Positions 63,254-64,000 of a stretch of 64,000 bases of DNA are shown here, piece after piece. The translations under genes were made by a program, and so were the position numbers. Under the pieces are notes generated by a model. It did no database searches and was not told where the DNA came from. It saw only the letters and a list, made by a program, of their open reading frames with translations. Within the stretch, counting starts at the first letter, position 1; each line of letters opens with the position of its first letter. The stretch is from Porphyrobacter sp. HT-58-2. Its GTDB lineage: Bacteria; Pseudomonadota; Alphaproteobacteria; Sphingomonadales; Sphingomonadaceae. The DNA lies in NCBI RefSeq assembly GCF_002952215.1, contig NZ_CP022600.1, forward strand, positions 2,170,001-2,234,000, in the 5' to 3' direction.

Positions 63254-64000
63254 TTAATTGCGCAATAATGATGCGAAAAGAGCCTTAAGGTCGATATTTT
63301 CATGCCCCTGTCCGATGGTCGCCCGAGGCCATTCGGGTGGCGGCTGCCGTCGGAACCAGGTGAACTGGCGCTTGGCATAGTTGCGCGTGGCCTGACTGCC
63401 GGCTGCAATCACCCCATCCTTGTCCAGCACGCCTTCCAGCATCGCGGCAATTTCCGGCACACCGATGGCATGCATCACCGGCAGATCGGGATCGAGCCCG
63501 CGCGCCAGAAGGCTCTCGACCTCCTCTACGGCGCCGTTTTCGAGCATCGCGGCGAAGCGATGGTTGCAGCGGTCGTAAAGCCATGTGCGATCGGGTTCTA
63601 TTACCAGCGGGTGCAGCGCGATCTCCTCGGCGATCCCACCTGACTTGGCGAGCTGCCAATCGGCCAGGGTCACGCCGGTCGAGCGTTTGACTTCCAGCGC
63701 GCGGGCGATGCGCTGGCGGTCGCCCGGATCAAGTTCGGCAGCGCGCAGCGGGTCTTCGATCTGAAGGAGCTTGTAGGCCGCGTCATCGGGCAGGGCGCGC
63801 ACAGCGGCGCGGATATCGGGGTCGATGGCGGGGATCGGCGCAATGCCCTCCAGCAGCACTTTCAGATACAACCCCGTGCCGCCGACAAGGATCGGTACGG
63901 CCCCGGATGCGTGAACATCGGCAATCTCGGCCTTGGCCCTTTCCGCCCAGGCGGCAGCGGAACATGCCTCGTTGCCGTCCCACGCGCCGAACAGGCGGTG
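63254..64000 (-). CDS. miaA: tRNA dimethylallyltransferase (5' truncated by window edge)
   Basis: MiaA transfers a dimethylallyl group to A37 of tRNAs that read UNN codons. About 248 C-terminal residues are in the window and the frame is open to the edge (HRLFGAWDGNEACSAAAWAE). Motifs ILVGGTGLYLKVLLEG, DRQRIARALEVKRSTGVTL and YAKRQFTWFRRQPPPEW are diagnostic. It lies upstream of ilvB on the same strand. Confidence 0.93.
   Translation of the reverse strand, partial: HRLFGAWDGNEACSAAAWAERAKAEIADVHASGAVPILVGGTGLYLKVLLEGIAPIPAIDPDIRAAVRALPDDAAYKLLQIEDPLRAAELDPGDRQRIARALEVKRSTGVTLADWQLAKSGGIAEEIALHPLVIEPDRTWLYDRCNHRFAAMLENGAVEEVESLLARGLDPDLPVMHAIGVPEIAAMLEGVLDKDGVIAAGSQATRNYAKRQFTWFRRQPPPEWPRATIGQGHENIDLKALFASLLRN

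Overview
The window is high-GC, densely coding chromosomal DNA from an alphaproteobacterium. The gene set points to Sphingomonadales, most likely Erythrobacteraceae: XrtA/PEP-CTERM regulatory genes, a 532-residue isocitrate lyase, the imuA-imuB-dnaE2 SOS cassette with GAAC-N7-GAAC LexA boxes, 6S RNA between zapA and fau, and dispersed REP-type repeats beginning CGTTCGTGTCGAG. The lineage is inferred from gene content; no rRNA is present. I saw no prophage, insertion sequence, integrase or CRISPR array.

Layout. 1-2229: branched-chain 2-oxoacid dehydrogenase E1 beta (cut by the window edge) and E2, followed by tRNA-Asp. 2469-4439 (minus): DUF2842, fau, 6S RNA, zapA and a small coiled-coil gene. 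4650-11563 (plus): a central carbon run, tkt-gap-pgk-NTF2-like-thioesterase-fba-thiE. 11576-17916: periplasmic phosphatase, secreted small protein, efp, inositol monophosphatase, tRNA-Leu, SLC13-type transporter and an exported M20 hydrolase, then a minisatellite. 18186-21606: isocitrate lyase and its divergent ScfR-type regulator around a perfect 12-bp inverted repeat. 21727-28069: XrtA/PEP-CTERM glycosyltransferase, PrsK, PrsR and a frameshifted TPR lipoprotein. 28120-31681: BASS transporter, panB and amino acid permease. 31774-40682: a LexA-controlled DNA-damage island of imuA (frameshifted), imuB, PilZ, a radical SAM protein of unknown chemistry, a DUF4130-UdgX fusion and dnaE2. 40699-47091 (minus): phoR, pstC, pstA, pstB, phoU and phoB with a Pho box. 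47210-51175: tRNA-Glu, recJ, a flavodoxin-like protein, an unknown protein and an AHH-type nuclease. 51183-55287: flavin oxidoreductase, amidohydrolase, DUF2189 protein and CPBP protease. 55284-64000 (minus): branched-chain amino acid synthesis (ilvB, ilvH, ilvC, leuA with a leucine-rich leader) with yceI, an alpha-hydroxy acid oxidase and an I78-like lipoprotein between them, ending in a partial miaA.

How parts work together. The plus-strand block at 4.6-11 kb links the non-oxidative pentose phosphate pathway to lower glycolysis. IlvB/IlvH, IlvC and LeuA make branched-chain amino acids, while the BCKDH genes at the other end degrade their keto acids. PhoR-PhoB and PstCAB-PhoU form the phosphate sensing and uptake unit, lacking pstS here. 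The SOS island combines translesion synthesis (ImuB with DnaE2) with a uracil-DNA-binding enzyme and a radical SAM enzyme.

The observations most worth following are: the two-box SOS island with its radical SAM/UdgX pair; two parS-like 16-mers; the aceA/ScfR operator; the leuA leader; REP sequences translated in frame inside the BCKDH E2 and DnaE2; and two clear single-base-loss frameshifts that could be real or consensus errors.
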